Part shown: piece by piece, positions 1 to 9,209 of the stretch
Position numbering within the stretch: the first letter of the stretch is position 1
Layout of the letters: every line of letters starts with the position of its first letter
Assembly: GCA_017305135.1 (NCBI GenBank)
Contig: JAFKNA010000029.1
Span: forward strand, 1-35,387
Length of the DNA stretch: 35,387 nucleotides
Origin: Lysobacterales bacterium
GTDB lineage: Bacteria; Pseudomonadota; Gammaproteobacteria; Xanthomonadales; Rhodanobacteraceae
Reading direction: 5' to 3'
Made by a program: the position numbers and the translations under genes
The notes under the pieces: model-generated
Databases searched by the model: none
What the model was told of the DNA's origin: nothing
Seen by the model: the letters and a program-made list of their open reading frames with translations, nothing else

Positions 1-127
1 GCGCTTGGTCGCGCGGGGAAAGCCGCCCCTGCTGGCCCTCGGCGCCGCGATGCGCAAGCTCCTCCACCTCGCCTGGGGCGTCATTCATTCCGGCAAATCA
101 TTCGACCCGAAAATCGCTCTTGCCTAA
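1..127 (+). CDS. IS110-family transposase, C-terminal fragment (cut by window edge)
   Basis: Frame 2 is open from the left edge and stops at TAA 125-127. The roughly 41 visible residues contain ARGKPPLLALGAAMRKLL followed by HLAWGVIHSGK, which matches the conserved end of the Transposase_20 domain of IS110-family recombinases. These enzymes are DEDD/serine recombinases that move their element with a structured guide (bridge) RNA encoded in an element end. Only the C-terminus is here, so whether the gene is intact cannot be judged. The neighbouring acyltransferase gene, on the other strand, ends at 146, leaving at most about 18 nt of non-coding right end. That fits the IS110 subgroup, with its long non-coding end upstream of the transposase, better than the IS1111 subgroup. 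Family call from motif recognition only. Confidence 0.8.
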   Translation, partial: RLVARGKPPLLALGAAMRKLLHLAWGVIHSGKSFDPKIALA

Positions 128-147
128 CCTCGATCAAGACGGTATCT
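128..147. mobile_element. Probable right terminus of the IS110-family element
   Basis: Between the transposase stop and the acyltransferase stop lies a short stretch containing AAGACGGTATCT (136-147). I associate this kind of sequence with the ends of IS110-type elements in xanthomonads, but that is recollection, not a search. IS110 elements usually lack long terminal inverted repeats and target-site duplications, so the exact boundary cannot be fixed from one end. Confidence 0.35.
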
Positions 148-1051
148 ACGGCCCGGCGTCGGGCGGGTGGGCGTCCTTCGGCCAGCGCTTGTAGGTCCAC
201 TGGTACTGGGTGAACGCGCGTTGCACGCAGGCCTCGACGCCGCGGTTGAGCGCCGTGCAGGCGATCACCGGATCGGCATCGCAGAGGCCCTCGGGCGCGG
301 GCAGGACGTGGATGCGGTAGCCGCGCCCGCGCGGCAGGCGCTCGGCGAAGGCGAACAGCACGCGCGCGCCGGTGCGCTGCGCCAGCCTCGGCAGCAGCAC
401 CATGGTCGAGGCAGGCACGCCGAACAGCGGCGCCGGCACGCCTTCGCCCTGGCGCGGCTTCTGGTCGGGGAGAATGCCGATCGCGCCGCCGGCGGCGAGG
501 CGGCGGTACAGTGCCCGTACGCCGCTGCCTTCGGCGCGCACCTGCTCGACCGGCAGCGCCCCGCGCACCTGCCGCAGCAGCGGCTCGAGCGTGGACGTGC
601 GCGGCGCGCGGTAGAGGATCGCCAGAGGCGTGCGCGCCGCCAGCCAGTAGTTGAGCAGCTCCCAGCAGCCCAGGTGCGGTGCCGCGATGATGACGCCCCG
701 GCCCGACGCCAGGGCTTCGTCGAGAAGCTCCGCGCCCATCGTTTCCTGCACCAGGGCGAGCGCGCGACCAGGGGGATTGCCCCAGATCTTCGCCGTCTCG
801 GCCAGCGCCTTGCCGGTTTCGATCAGCGCGGCGCGGGCGAGCGCGTGTCGGGTTTTCCCTTCGTCCTGCGTTGATACGAGGAGCAGGTTGCGCTCGGCCA
901 CCTGCCGCGGTCGTGCATGGAGGAGCCACAGCACGGCTCCGAGCAGGGCGCCGGCCGCGTGCAGGAACGGCAGCGGCAGGCGTCCGGCGAGGCCGAGTCC
1001 GCCGCGCAGCAACCTGACCGGCCATGCAAGAGAGGGGGTGTCCATGGTCAT
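146..1051 (-). CDS. lpxL: Lipid A biosynthesis lauroyl/myristoyl acyltransferase (LpxL/HtrB family)
   Basis: A 301-residue protein, the usual family length. It is an inner-membrane enzyme that transfers a secondary acyl chain to the lipid A precursor from acyl-ACP. The N-terminus has a hydrophobic anchor (about residues 8-45). The catalytic HX4E motif is visible as H126-L-G-C-W-E131, followed by the family's I-L-Y-R-A-P segment and I-L-P-D-Q-K-P. The C-terminus (QYQWTYKRW) is typical, so the adjacent IS has not removed a recognisable part, although the last few codons may be altered. The frame is open further upstream to 1330 but would run into dtd; ATG 1051 (MTMDTP) gives the right length, and ATG 1045 is an alternative. 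It is divergent from dtd. LpxL, LpxM and LpxP cannot be separated with certainty here. Confidence 0.9.
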   Translation of the reverse strand: MTMDTPSLAWPVRLLRGGLGLAGRLPLPFLHAAGALLGAVLWLLHARPRQVAERNLLLVSTQDEGKTRHALARAALIETGKALAETAKIWGNPPGRALALVQETMGAELLDEALASGRGVIIAAPHLGCWELLNYWLAARTPLAILYRAPRTSTLEPLLRQVRGALPVEQVRAEGSGVRALYRRLAAGGAIGILPDQKPRQGEGVPAPLFGVPASTMVLLPRLAQRTGARVLFAFAERLPRGRGYRIHVLPAPEGLCDADPVIACTALNRGVEACVQRAFTQYQWTYKRWPKDAHPPDAGP

Positions 1052-1188
1052 GCACGATTGTACGGGCGATGCCGGGCGCGATCGCGCGTGCCACGGCAGC
1101 GCTTCCGAAGCGCCCGGCCGCGGGTGCGCCGCCCCGCCCGGCTGCGGCATGATGGCGCCTGCCCGGAAGCCTGCAGGAAGGCGTGCCC

Positions 1189-1629
1189 ATGATTGCCCTG
1201 ATCCAGCGCGTGGCCAGCGCACACGTGGAGGTCGATGCCACCCGCGTCGGCGCGATCGGGCCGGGCCTGCTGGCGCTGGTCGCGGTGCAGCCGGGCGACG
1301 GCGAGCCGCAGGTGCAGCGACTGCTCGCACGCCTGCTCGGCTACCGCGTGTTCGCCGACGTGGACGGACGCATGAACCGTTCGCTCGCCGACACCGGCGG
1401 CGGCCTGCTGCTGGTGTCGCAGTTCACCCTCGCCGCGGACACCCGTTCGGGCATGCGGCCGGGGTTTTCGACCGCCGCCGCGCCGGTCGAGGCGGAGTCC
1501 TGGTTCGCGCGGCTGGTCGAATGCGCAAGGGAGCGCCACCCGGGGGTGGAAACCGGGCGCTTCGGTGCCCATATGAAGGTGCACCTCGTCAACGACGGGC
1601 CGGTGACCTTCTGGCTCGAAGCGCACTGA
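1189..1629 (+). CDS. dtd: D-aminoacyl-tRNA deacylase
   Basis: A 146-residue protein matching Dtd from end to end. It hydrolyses D-amino acids (and glycine mischarged on tRNA-Ala) from tRNA in the cytoplasm. It begins MIALIQRV, carries the active-site SQFTLAAD (about residues 80-87) and ends with the diagnostic Gly-cisPro motif NDGPVTFW. An upstream in-frame GTG at 1183 exists, but the Shine-Dalgarno AGGAAGG (1175-1181) is correctly spaced for ATG 1189 and abuts the GTG. The gene is divergent from lpxL. A GC-rich imperfect hairpin (1682-1702) lies about 50 nt after the stop and has no U-tract. Confidence 0.96.
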   Translation: MIALIQRVASAHVEVDATRVGAIGPGLLALVAVQPGDGEPQVQRLLARLLGYRVFADVDGRMNRSLADTGGGLLLVSQFTLAADTRSGMRPGFSTAAAPVEAESWFARLVECARERHPGVETGRFGAHMKVHLVNDGPVTFWLEAH

Positions 1630-1790
1630 CGCGAGATCCAGGACCGCCCACACCCACGCGCCGGCCAGCCAGTCCGGAGATGCCACCGCCTGCGGCGGCG
1701 GCACTTCGCGACGGACGGCGCGGGAATGGGCGCCCTTGACGCCGTTTCTATACTACCTGTCTTTTGCCGTACTCGAACCCCGGAACACCT

Positions 1791-3662
<1,872 letters not shown>

Positions 3663-3668
3663 GGGTTC

Positions 3669-3694
3669 GCCCCGGCCGGCTCCGCTGCCGGGGC
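3669..3694 (+). terminator. GC hairpin just after rpoD, possible terminator
   Basis: GCCCCGGC (3669-3676) pairs perfectly with GCCGGGGC (3687-3694) across a 10-nt loop, starting seven bases after the rpoD stop. No run of T follows, so this may be an mRNA 3' stabiliser or weak attenuator instead of an intrinsic terminator. Confidence 0.4.
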
Positions 3695-3765
3695 GGCGAT
3701 CCGGAGAAGGGCATGGAACGCCTACCGATGCTTCGCCGGGGCGGGAGGCCGTAGACTGCGCCACC

Positions 3766-4770
3766 ATGAAACGCGACCCGGCGCTGCTCGCCCTCGGCAT
3801 CTCCGCTGACGAAGAAGACGCCTACGAGTTCCTGCTGGCCAACCCGGGCAGCGCGGCGCCCGATCTCGCGCGCGCAAGGCGCTGGACCACGCGCCGCGCC
3901 GGCCAGGTCCTCCGCTCGCTGGAGGCCAAGGGCATGGTCAACCGGCTGCCCGAGCGCACGCCGCGCTACCTGCCGGCGCCGCCCGAGGTGGTGCTGGAAC
4001 TGCTGACGACGCGCAAGCAGGAGGAACTGCAGCGCGCGCGCATGGCGGCCGCGCGCTGGCAGGCGATGGTCCAGCATCCGCGCTTCGAGGAGCAGCCGGT
4101 CGAGATCACCACCGGCCGCGAGACGATTTCGCAGATGTTCCAGCACCTGCACCGTACCGCCCGCCAGGAGGTGCTGTGCCTGGAGCGTCCGCCCTACGTG
4201 ATCAGCCCCACCTACCACTACTTCTCGGTGCAGAAGCAGGCGATGGCGCGCGGGGTCGTCCTGCGCAACATCATCGATGCCTCGGTGCTGGAGGCGCCGG
4301 GCAAGGTGGAATCGCTCCGCAAGGACGTCGGGGACGGCGAGGACATCAGGCTGCTGCCGCGCCTGCCGATGAAGCTGGTAATCGCCGACCGTCGCACCGC
4401 GCTGATCCCGCTGACCCTCGAACGCACCCGCGACGTGGCGCTGGTATTGCGCCCGTCGCTCCTGCTGGACTCGCTGTGCGAGCTGTTCGAGGTCCTGTGG
4501 GAGCGCGCCACGCCGTTCGGTACGGCGGCGGTGTCGGTGCAGCTTTCCGAGACCAGCCGGCATGCGGTCGATGCAGACCACCTGGTCTCGCTGCTCGCGG
4601 CTGGCATGAACGACAAGTCGATTGCCGACGAGCTTGGCGTCTCCGCGCGCACCCTCGAGCGCCGCATCGCGGACCTGTCGCAGCACCTCGGCGCCCGGAC
4701 GCGTTTCCAGGCGGGCTGGCAGGCGGCCCTGCGCAGCGTGACGGGCCGATCTGGGCCCGGGCCCGACTGA
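3766..4770 (+). CDS. Transcriptional regulator with N-terminal TrmB-like winged helix and C-terminal LuxR-type HTH
   Basis: A 334-residue protein with two DNA-binding segments. Residues about 8-75 resemble a TrmB-type winged helix (LARARRWTTRRAGQVLRSLE, then a basic wing). Residues about 268-320 resemble a LuxR/GerE helix-turn-helix (LLAAGMNDKSIADELGVSAR, then TLERRI). The middle (about 100-250) has the look of a phospholipase D-like/TrmB effector fold and probably senses a ligand, but I see no residues that name it. This architecture is common in Streptomyces regulators, where adjacent genes often give no clue, and is uncommon in xanthomonads. It stands alone between rpoD and a secreted protein, with no partner gene. 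No promoter or operator was recognised. Confidence 0.75.
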   Translation: MKRDPALLALGISADEEDAYEFLLANPGSAAPDLARARRWTTRRAGQVLRSLEAKGMVNRLPERTPRYLPAPPEVVLELLTTRKQEELQRARMAAARWQAMVQHPRFEEQPVEITTGRETISQMFQHLHRTARQEVLCLERPPYVISPTYHYFSVQKQAMARGVVLRNIIDASVLEAPGKVESLRKDVGDGEDIRLLPRLPMKLVIADRRTALIPLTLERTRDVALVLRPSLLLDSLCELFEVLWERATPFGTAAVSVQLSETSRHAVDADHLVSLLAAGMNDKSIADELGVSARTLERRIADLSQHLGARTRFQAGWQAALRSVTGRSGPGPD

Positions 4771-4809
4771 GCCCTGCCGACCGGCGCTGCACGAACGATC
4801 GCCCACCCG

Positions 4810-4871
4810 GGTCGCGCGCAAGCACGCTCCTGCACAGCATGCCTCGATGCAGGAGCGCACCTGGCGCGACC
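4810..4871. repeat. REP-like intergenic palindrome
   Basis: The left arm 4810-4834 (GGTCGCGC ... GCTCCTGCA) is an inverted copy of the right arm 4848-4871 (TGCAGGAGCGCACC ... GCGCGACC), with a 13-nt loop. Eight to nine bases at each end of the arms pair perfectly and the centre is looser. Related half-copies occur at 12231-12252 and 12319-12343. It has the character of a dispersed extragenic palindrome, the sort mobilised by RAYT transposases, though no RAYT is in this window. It lies between the two-HTH regulator and the delta-60 gene and could also end transcription. Confidence 0.6.
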
Positions 4872-5021
4872 GGCGCAGCGCACCGATCACCTGAGTGCGT
4901 AGGAGTGCACACTGTGCCCGACGTGTTTGTGCCATGGCGGAAAGTCGCCATCGCTCGGCACGGTCGCTGCGTACAATCGGGCGCTACCGTCACAGGCAAC
5001 CTATCGAGGGGCAATTCGACC

Positions 5022-6518
5022 ATGCGCAGCCATCGCCGCCACGCAACCTTCCTTCCGGGAGCGATCGCCATCGCGATCGCGTCCGGCCTCGCCGGCCTGG
5101 CCCATGCGCCCGCCAGTTTCGCCGCAACGGCCAACCCGAACGGCGCCGTCGGCATTTCCATCGGCACCGACCTGGTGGTCGATACCCGCTTCGGCGACGC
5201 CGGCTTCGTCGCCGTCGACTACAACGACAAGGAGGGCATCCAGGACGAAACCGTGCGCGTGCTCGCCGCGGCCGACGGCGGCTCCTGGCTGGTCGGCTAC
5301 CATCGCACCGCCGAATTCGCCGACCGCCTCGCAATCGCCAGGTTCGACGCCGATGGCCGCCTCGATCCCGACTACGGCGAGGGCGGCAGGACGCTGTCGC
5401 CGACCGCGGTCAGCTATATCCACGATGCGATCCTGGTCGGTGACCGGTTCTATTTCGCTGGCCTCCACCTGCTCACGTCCTCCGGCCCGAGCGTCTTCGC
5501 CATCGGCTGCGCCGGCCTCGACGGCACGCCCTGCCCCGGGTTCGGCGATGGCGGCACGGTGACCATCGCCGTGAACGAGCCTGGCCGCAGCAGTGACGTG
5601 GCCCGCATCCTGCATCGCGACGGCAAGCTGTACGCCATCGGCAACACGGATCCGGGCGGCCCCCTGGGCTTTTCCAGCGCGATCGCGGTGGCCAGGCTCG
5701 ATGCCGCGACCGGCGCGCTCGACGCGAGCTTCGGCGACGGCAGCGGCCCGCTGCCGGGCACTTCGGTATTCGATCCGGAGCTCGTCCCGGGAGGCTTCGA
5801 TTTCGCCTACGCGGCCGCCTTTTCCGCCGACGGCAAGGTGCTCGTTGGCGGCGGCGCGCAGGGCAACGGCAATTCCGGCAGCGATGCCTACGTGCTGGCG
5901 ATCGATCCGGAGTCGGGCGCGCTCGACACCGGCTTCGGCATCGGCGGCTATGCCTGGTTCTCCGCCAGCGACGGCGTGCACTTCGATCGCCTGGACGTGC
6001 GTGCGCTGCATGTCTTCGAGGACGGCCGCATCCTGCTGGCCGGCAACGGCAACTACGATGACGAGTTCTTCAACTCGATCACCAACGTCCTGCTGGCCTC
6101 GCTCGACCCGGATGGCACGCCCACCGCCGGCTTCGGCGCCAGCGGCATGATTCGCACCAACGTCGGGCTCAACACCGAAGTGCAGGACATGGTGGTGCGC
6201 CCCAACGGCGACATCGTGGTGGGAATGGCATCCAGCGGCCTGCTGCCCAATCCCTACACACCCGCCATCCAGCAGTCGATCGTGCAGTTCGATGCGGCCG
6301 GCAACGGCCCGACGGCCACGGTCTCGATTGAGTACCCGGTGGGCGGCGACTTCCCGGCGCAGGGCCGCCCGAGCTCGCTGCTGGTCGATTCGCATGACCG
6401 CGTCCTGGTCGCCGGGTTTTCACTGTGGGAGTTCGTCTTCCCGATCCCGGATGCGTACCACACGCTGACCCGCCTGATGCGTGATGGCGTGTTCGCCAGC
6501 GGCTTTGAGGGGGACTGA
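5022..6518 (+). CDS. Secreted delta-60 repeat protein with C-terminal GFE tail
   Basis: A 498-residue protein with a signal peptide (basic MRSHRRH, hydrophobic core, probable cleavage after about residue 34, SFA). The mature part contains repeated units of the delta-60 type (beta-propeller-like, consensus D-x-x-G-x-L-D-x-x-F-G-x-x-G). Clear copies are RFDADGRLDPDYGEGG, RLDAATGALDASFGDG, IDPESGALDTGFGIGG and LDPDGTPTAGFGASG. The biochemical role of such proteins is unknown; they are exported and bear no catalytic motif. The last residues, FASGFEGD, resemble the short tail shared by many secreted Lysobacterales proteins, which may be an export or sorting signal (inference). ATG 5022 is supported by GAGGGGC at 5006-5012; the frame is open far upstream only because of high GC. 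Confidence 0.85.
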   Translation: MRSHRRHATFLPGAIAIAIASGLAGLAHAPASFAATANPNGAVGISIGTDLVVDTRFGDAGFVAVDYNDKEGIQDETVRVLAAADGGSWLVGYHRTAEFADRLAIARFDADGRLDPDYGEGGRTLSPTAVSYIHDAILVGDRFYFAGLHLLTSSGPSVFAIGCAGLDGTPCPGFGDGGTVTIAVNEPGRSSDVARILHRDGKLYAIGNTDPGGPLGFSSAIAVARLDAATGALDASFGDGSGPLPGTSVFDPELVPGGFDFAYAAAFSADGKVLVGGGAQGNGNSGSDAYVLAIDPESGALDTGFGIGGYAWFSASDGVHFDRLDVRALHVFEDGRILLAGNGNYDDEFFNSITNVLLASLDPDGTPTAGFGASGMIRTNVGLNTEVQDMVVRPNGDIVVGMASSGLLPNPYTPAIQQSIVQFDAAGNGPTATVSIEYPVGGDFPAQGRPSSLLVDSHDRVLVAGFSLWEFVFPIPDAYHTLTRLMRDGVFASGFEGD

Positions 6519-6576
6519 GCCAACGGCTGAGTCTCACGGCAACCGCTCCCGCGTTGCTACACTCCGCTCCCGGTGC

Positions 6577-6652
6577 GGGCCTGTAGCACAGCGGTCAGTG
6601 CAGGGGACTCATAATCCCTTGGTCCTCGGTTCGAATCCGAGCGGGCCCACCA
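6577..6652 (+). tRNA. tRNA with CAU anticodon (likely tRNA-Ile2, possibly elongator Met)
   Basis: A 76-nt cloverleaf. The acceptor stem is GGGCCTG/CGGGCCC with one T-G wobble. The D-arm is GCAC...GTGC, the anticodon loop is CTCATAA (CAT at 6610-6612), the T-loop is TTCGAAT, and the 3' end ACCA is encoded. The acceptor has C4-G69 and C5-G68, the pairs known to favour modification by TilS (lysidine) in tRNA-Ile2, whereas E. coli elongator Met has other pairs there. I therefore favour Ile2, but anticodon alone cannot decide. A TACACT -10-like box lies at 6558-6563, 13 nt upstream of the tRNA, without a clear -35. Confidence 0.93.
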
Positions 6653-6684
6653 TCCGCAGTCCCCACGAAGATGCATACCGGACG

Positions 6685-6761
6685 GGGTGCTCCGGGCCGG
6701 ATTTCGAACCGGCAACTTGCGCCTTCCAGGTTATGGGGTATGCCCGCTGCGCTGCCGGAGC
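6685..6761 (-). pseudogene. Degenerate tRNA-like element (CAU-type)
   Basis: Read on the minus strand, a perfect 7-bp acceptor-like stem GCTCCGG...CCGGAGC (6761-6755 with 6695-6689) spans 73 nt. It is followed by A and CCC where ACCA would be expected. Inside is a T-arm-like GCCGG TTCGAAAT CCGGC (loop one base too long) and a CCATAACC segment holding CAT. The D-stem and anticodon stem do not pair properly and U33 is missing. This looks like a decayed tRNA next to the real one; a chance hairpin is the alternative. Confidence 0.35.
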
Positions 6762-6848
6762 GTCGTCGCGTGACGCGCTCCGGTATTCGCGATGGAGTGG
6801 ACGCGGACGCATGACGCCACTCCAGCGCATGCGCTTGGATGCCGACCC

Positions 6849-7022
6849 TCAGGTCACCTTCTTGGCGATGGTGAAGCCCAGCACCAGCAGGATCACGGTG
6901 ACGATGACCGCCAGCCAGAACAGGATCTTGGCGATGCCCATGGTGGCGCCGGCCAGGGTGGTGAAACCCAGCACGCCGAGCACCAGGGAGATGATTGCAA
7001 ACACGATGGCCCACTTCAGCAT
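6849..7022 (-). CDS. DUF1328 small membrane protein (YtjA-like)
   Basis: A 57-residue peptide. It starts [16 protein letters not shown], continues with [19 protein letters not shown] and ends FTIAKKVT. This matches the DUF1328 family of two-helix inner-membrane peptides (about 54-60 residues), whose function is unknown and which are often stress-induced. The start at 7022 has an excellent Shine-Dalgarno AAGGAGG five to six bases upstream. Two hydrophobic segments cover about residues 3-22 and 30-51. It stands apart downstream of the EF-hand gene (164 nt gap) and is probably transcribed on its own. It is clearly a real gene despite its size. Confidence 0.88.
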   Translation of the reverse strand: MLKWAIVFAIISLVLGVLGFTTLAGATMGIAKILFWLAVIVTVILLVLGFTIAKKVT

Positions 7023-7185
7023 GTCGCCCTCCTTCTTGTGATGCCGCCGCGGCGCGGGTGCGGGCGGCGGACGAAGGTCACGCTAGCGATGCGGGAATGG
7101 CCGCTCGCTGAATCCCCTGCGCGCCGTTTCGGATGCGCCGTGGTAGCGATCGGCGTCTGGTTGGATACCCGGTAGCGGCAGAGGC

Positions 7186-7521
7186 TCAGTCCCGTCGGAT
7201 GCGCCGGTTGAGGCTGGCCATGCTCGGCGCGGGTGCGGCGATGTCGAGGCTTGGCCACCAGGCGTCCCACTCGGCGCGCGAGACCTGGCCATCGCCGTTC
7301 GTGTCGGCATTGTCGAAATCCTGCATCAGGGCGACGGCATGTCGGACCTCGAGGTCGTCGGTCGAGAGGCGGCCATTGCCGTCGACGTCGAGCCAGGCGA
7401 AGCTGGCGTCCCGCTCAGCGTGGGTAGGCGGCGCTTCGGCGAGCGGCTTGCTGCGATGGCTGGCGCAACCGGCGGAGGCGAGGGCGAGGAGGAGAAGGGT
7501 GGCGACGGGCAGCGCGCGCAT
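7186..7521 (-). CDS. EF-hand calcium-binding lipoprotein
   Basis: A 111-residue protein. A hydrophobic leader (LPVATLLLLALASAGC) ends in a lipobox-like SAG-C19, so it is probably an exported lipoprotein, although S at -3 is less usual than L. Two canonical EF-hand loops follow: DVDGNGRLSTDD (45-56) and DTNGDGQVSRAE (73-84), both with D/N at the binding positions and an acidic residue at position 12. It should therefore bind Ca2+ in the periplasm. Such single-pair EF-hand proteins are frequent in xanthomonads and have no assigned role. It lies 68 nt downstream of the small membrane protein gene and may be cotranscribed with the cytochrome genes. Confidence 0.85.
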   Translation of the reverse strand: MRALPVATLLLLALASAGCASHRSKPLAEAPPTHAERDASFAWLDVDGNGRLSTDDLEVRHAVALMQDFDNADTNGDGQVSRAEWDAWWPSLDIAAPAPSMASLNRRIRRD

Positions 7522-7589
7522 GGCAGCTCCTTCGAGGCAGGGGGAGCGCCAATCTGCACCGGGCCGCATGGCCGGCCGGTGAATGCGGT

Positions 7590-7904
7590 TCAGCCGGGCG
7601 GCCGCCGCAGCAGCCAGGCCCGCACGAACGCGGCGACGACCAGGCACAGCACGAACATGCCGTAGGCGAGGAGCGCCGCCAGCACCTGCGCCCAGATCTG
7701 CCCGCCGGCGCGGCTCGCGTTGGCGAAGCCCCAGCGCACCGCGGCGTAGCTCAGCACCGCCGCGCCGATCAGGACGGCGGCGTCGCCGAGGCGGCGCGCG
7801 CGGGTGCGCGGCTGGCGCGGCAGTATCCAGTAGAGCGCGCCGAGGATCGCGAACAGCGGCAGGAAGAGGAGGAAGGCGAGGCCGCTTTCGATCAGTGGAG
7901 TCAT
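7590..7904 (-). CDS. Small hypothetical membrane protein next to cytochrome c genes
   Basis: A 104-residue protein with about three hydrophobic helices (residues about 5-27, 42-58, 70-95) separated by Arg-rich loops (PRQPRTRARRLGD) and ending RAWLLRRPPG. I do not recognise a family. It starts 12 nt after the stop of the triheme cytochrome gene, so it is almost certainly in that operon and could be a membrane partner or assembly factor for it (inference). No cofactor-binding motif (CXXCH, conserved His pairs) is visible. Confidence 0.75.
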   Translation of the reverse strand: MTPLIESGLAFLLFLPLFAILGALYWILPRQPRTRARRLGDAAVLIGAAVLSYAAVRWGFANASRAGGQIWAQVLAALLAYGMFVLCLVVAAFVRAWLLRRPPG

Positions 7905-7916
7905 GCCGCGTGGCCG

Positions 7917-9209
7917 TCAATGGGCGGGAATGCCGTGCCGTGCGCGTACCATTTCGGCGGTGACCAGCGGTGGCTGCCCGCCGAAGCGGACCCGGATGTA
8001 GTTGGCGAGGGCGGCGACCTGCGCGGAATCGAGCGCCTCCACGAAGGGCGGCATCGAATACGGCTGCGGGTTGCCGGGCGTGGTTGGTGCGATGCCGCCG
8101 TAGAGAATCATGCGCACCGCGTTGACCGGGTCGGGCGCGGTGACGGCGACGGCATCGACGAGGGGCGGCCACGCGCCGTCCTTGCCGCCCTCGCCATCAC
8201 GGCCGTGGCATCCGGCGCAATGCTTTTCGTAGAGGTCGGCCGCGCCGGCGACGAAGGAGTGCGCCGCCTCGCCCTGCGCGGGCCGCGGCGGCGTGCGCGG
8301 CGGCACCGACTTCAGGAATGTCGCCACGGCTCGCGCATCCTCCGCGGTCAGGTGCTGCAGGCTCTGGTACACCACCTCGCCCATCGGGCCATAGGCCGAG
8401 CCGTGGGGCGAGATGCCGGAGCGGAGGTAATCGGCCAGTTCGGAGGCGTCATAGCGGGCCAGCTGCTGGCCGTCGAGCGGCGGCGCATACCAGCCCGAAT
8501 CGGCAATGCGGCCGCCGGCGAGATAGCCGCTGGCCGGCAGCGATCCCATCGCGCCGCGGCGACCGTGGCACATGCCGCAATGGCCAAGACCATCGACGAG
8601 GTAGCGTCCGCGTCGCCACTCGGCCGGCATCTCGGCGCCGAAATCCGGGTTCTGCGGGCGGTAGTGGAGCATCCGCCACAGCACCTGCGTCCAGCGCCAG
8701 CCGGCCGGGAACTCGAGGCGGTTGGGCGGCGGCCGGTAGTCGCTCGCCGGCAGGGTGCGCAGCCAGGCGAACAGCGCGCGGATGTCGGCCTCGTCGAGCA
8801 GGGCGAAATGGGCATAGGGGAATGCGGGATAGAGCACGCCGTCGCGGCTGACGCCGTGGCGCATGGCGTGGCGGAATTCGGGCAGCGACCAGTCGCCGAG
8901 GCCGGCTTCCGCATCGGGCGTCAGGTTGGTGCTGTAGATCGTGCCCCAGGGCGTGGTGAACGGGCGTCCGCCGGCGAAGGCGGTGCCGCCGCGCACCGTA
9001 TGGCAGCCGGCGCAGTTGCCGATCGCCGCCACGTACTCGCCATGGGCCAGCAGTCCCGTGTCCGCATCGATCGGCGTGCCCGCGTCGCGTGGCACCCGGT
9101 ACGGTTCGAGGCCGCCCTGGAACAGGAGCAGGGCGCCGCCGATCGTGAGGATCAGGAGCAGCAGCGGCAGCGCGGCCAGCAGGGCGATCGCCAGGCGTCG
9201 GCTTCTCAC
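7917..9209 (-). CDS. Membrane-anchored triheme cytochrome c (alcohol-dehydrogenase cytochrome-subunit-like)
   Basis: A 430-residue protein with one N-terminal helix (about residues 6-30, acting as signal anchor) and a long periplasmic part. It has three c-type heme sites: CAGCH (66-70), CGMCH (211-215) and CAGCH (331-335). The layout resembles the triheme cytochrome subunit of membrane alcohol/gluconate dehydrogenases, which passes electrons to quinone or to an oxidase. No dehydrogenase large subunit is nearby, so the electron donor is unknown. The start is GTG 9209 with GGGGAGG four bases upstream; it overlaps the preceding cytochrome stop as GTGA, implying translational coupling. Maturation needs the periplasmic cytochrome c assembly system, which is not in this window. 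Confidence 0.88.
   Translation of the reverse strand: MRSRRLAIALLAALPLLLLILTIGGALLLFQGGLEPYRVPRDAGTPIDADTGLLAHGEYVAAIGNCAGCHTVRGGTAFAGGRPFTTPWGTIYSTNLTPDAEAGLGDWSLPEFRHAMRHGVSRDGVLYPAFPYAHFALLDEADIRALFAWLRTLPASDYRPPPNRLEFPAGWRWTQVLWRMLHYRPQNPDFGAEMPAEWRRGRYLVDGLGHCGMCHGRRGAMGSLPASGYLAGGRIADSGWYAPPLDGQQLARYDASELADYLRSGISPHGSAYGPMGEVVYQSLQHLTAEDARAVATFLKSVPPRTPPRPAQGEAAHSFVAGAADLYEKHCAGCHGRDGEGGKDGAWPPLVDAVAVTAPDPVNAVRMILYGGIAPTTPGNPQPYSMPPFVEALDSAQVAALANYIRVRFGGQPPLVTAEMVRARHGIPAH

Noticed and set aside
1736-1754. rpoD promoter from TTGACG (1736) and TATACT (1749).
   Set aside because: The two boxes are only 7 nt apart, which is not a workable spacing.
6595-7014. Short minus-strand frames covering the tRNA, including one ending LGFEPRTKGL.
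   Set aside because: That peptide is a known artefact of translating a tRNA gene backwards.
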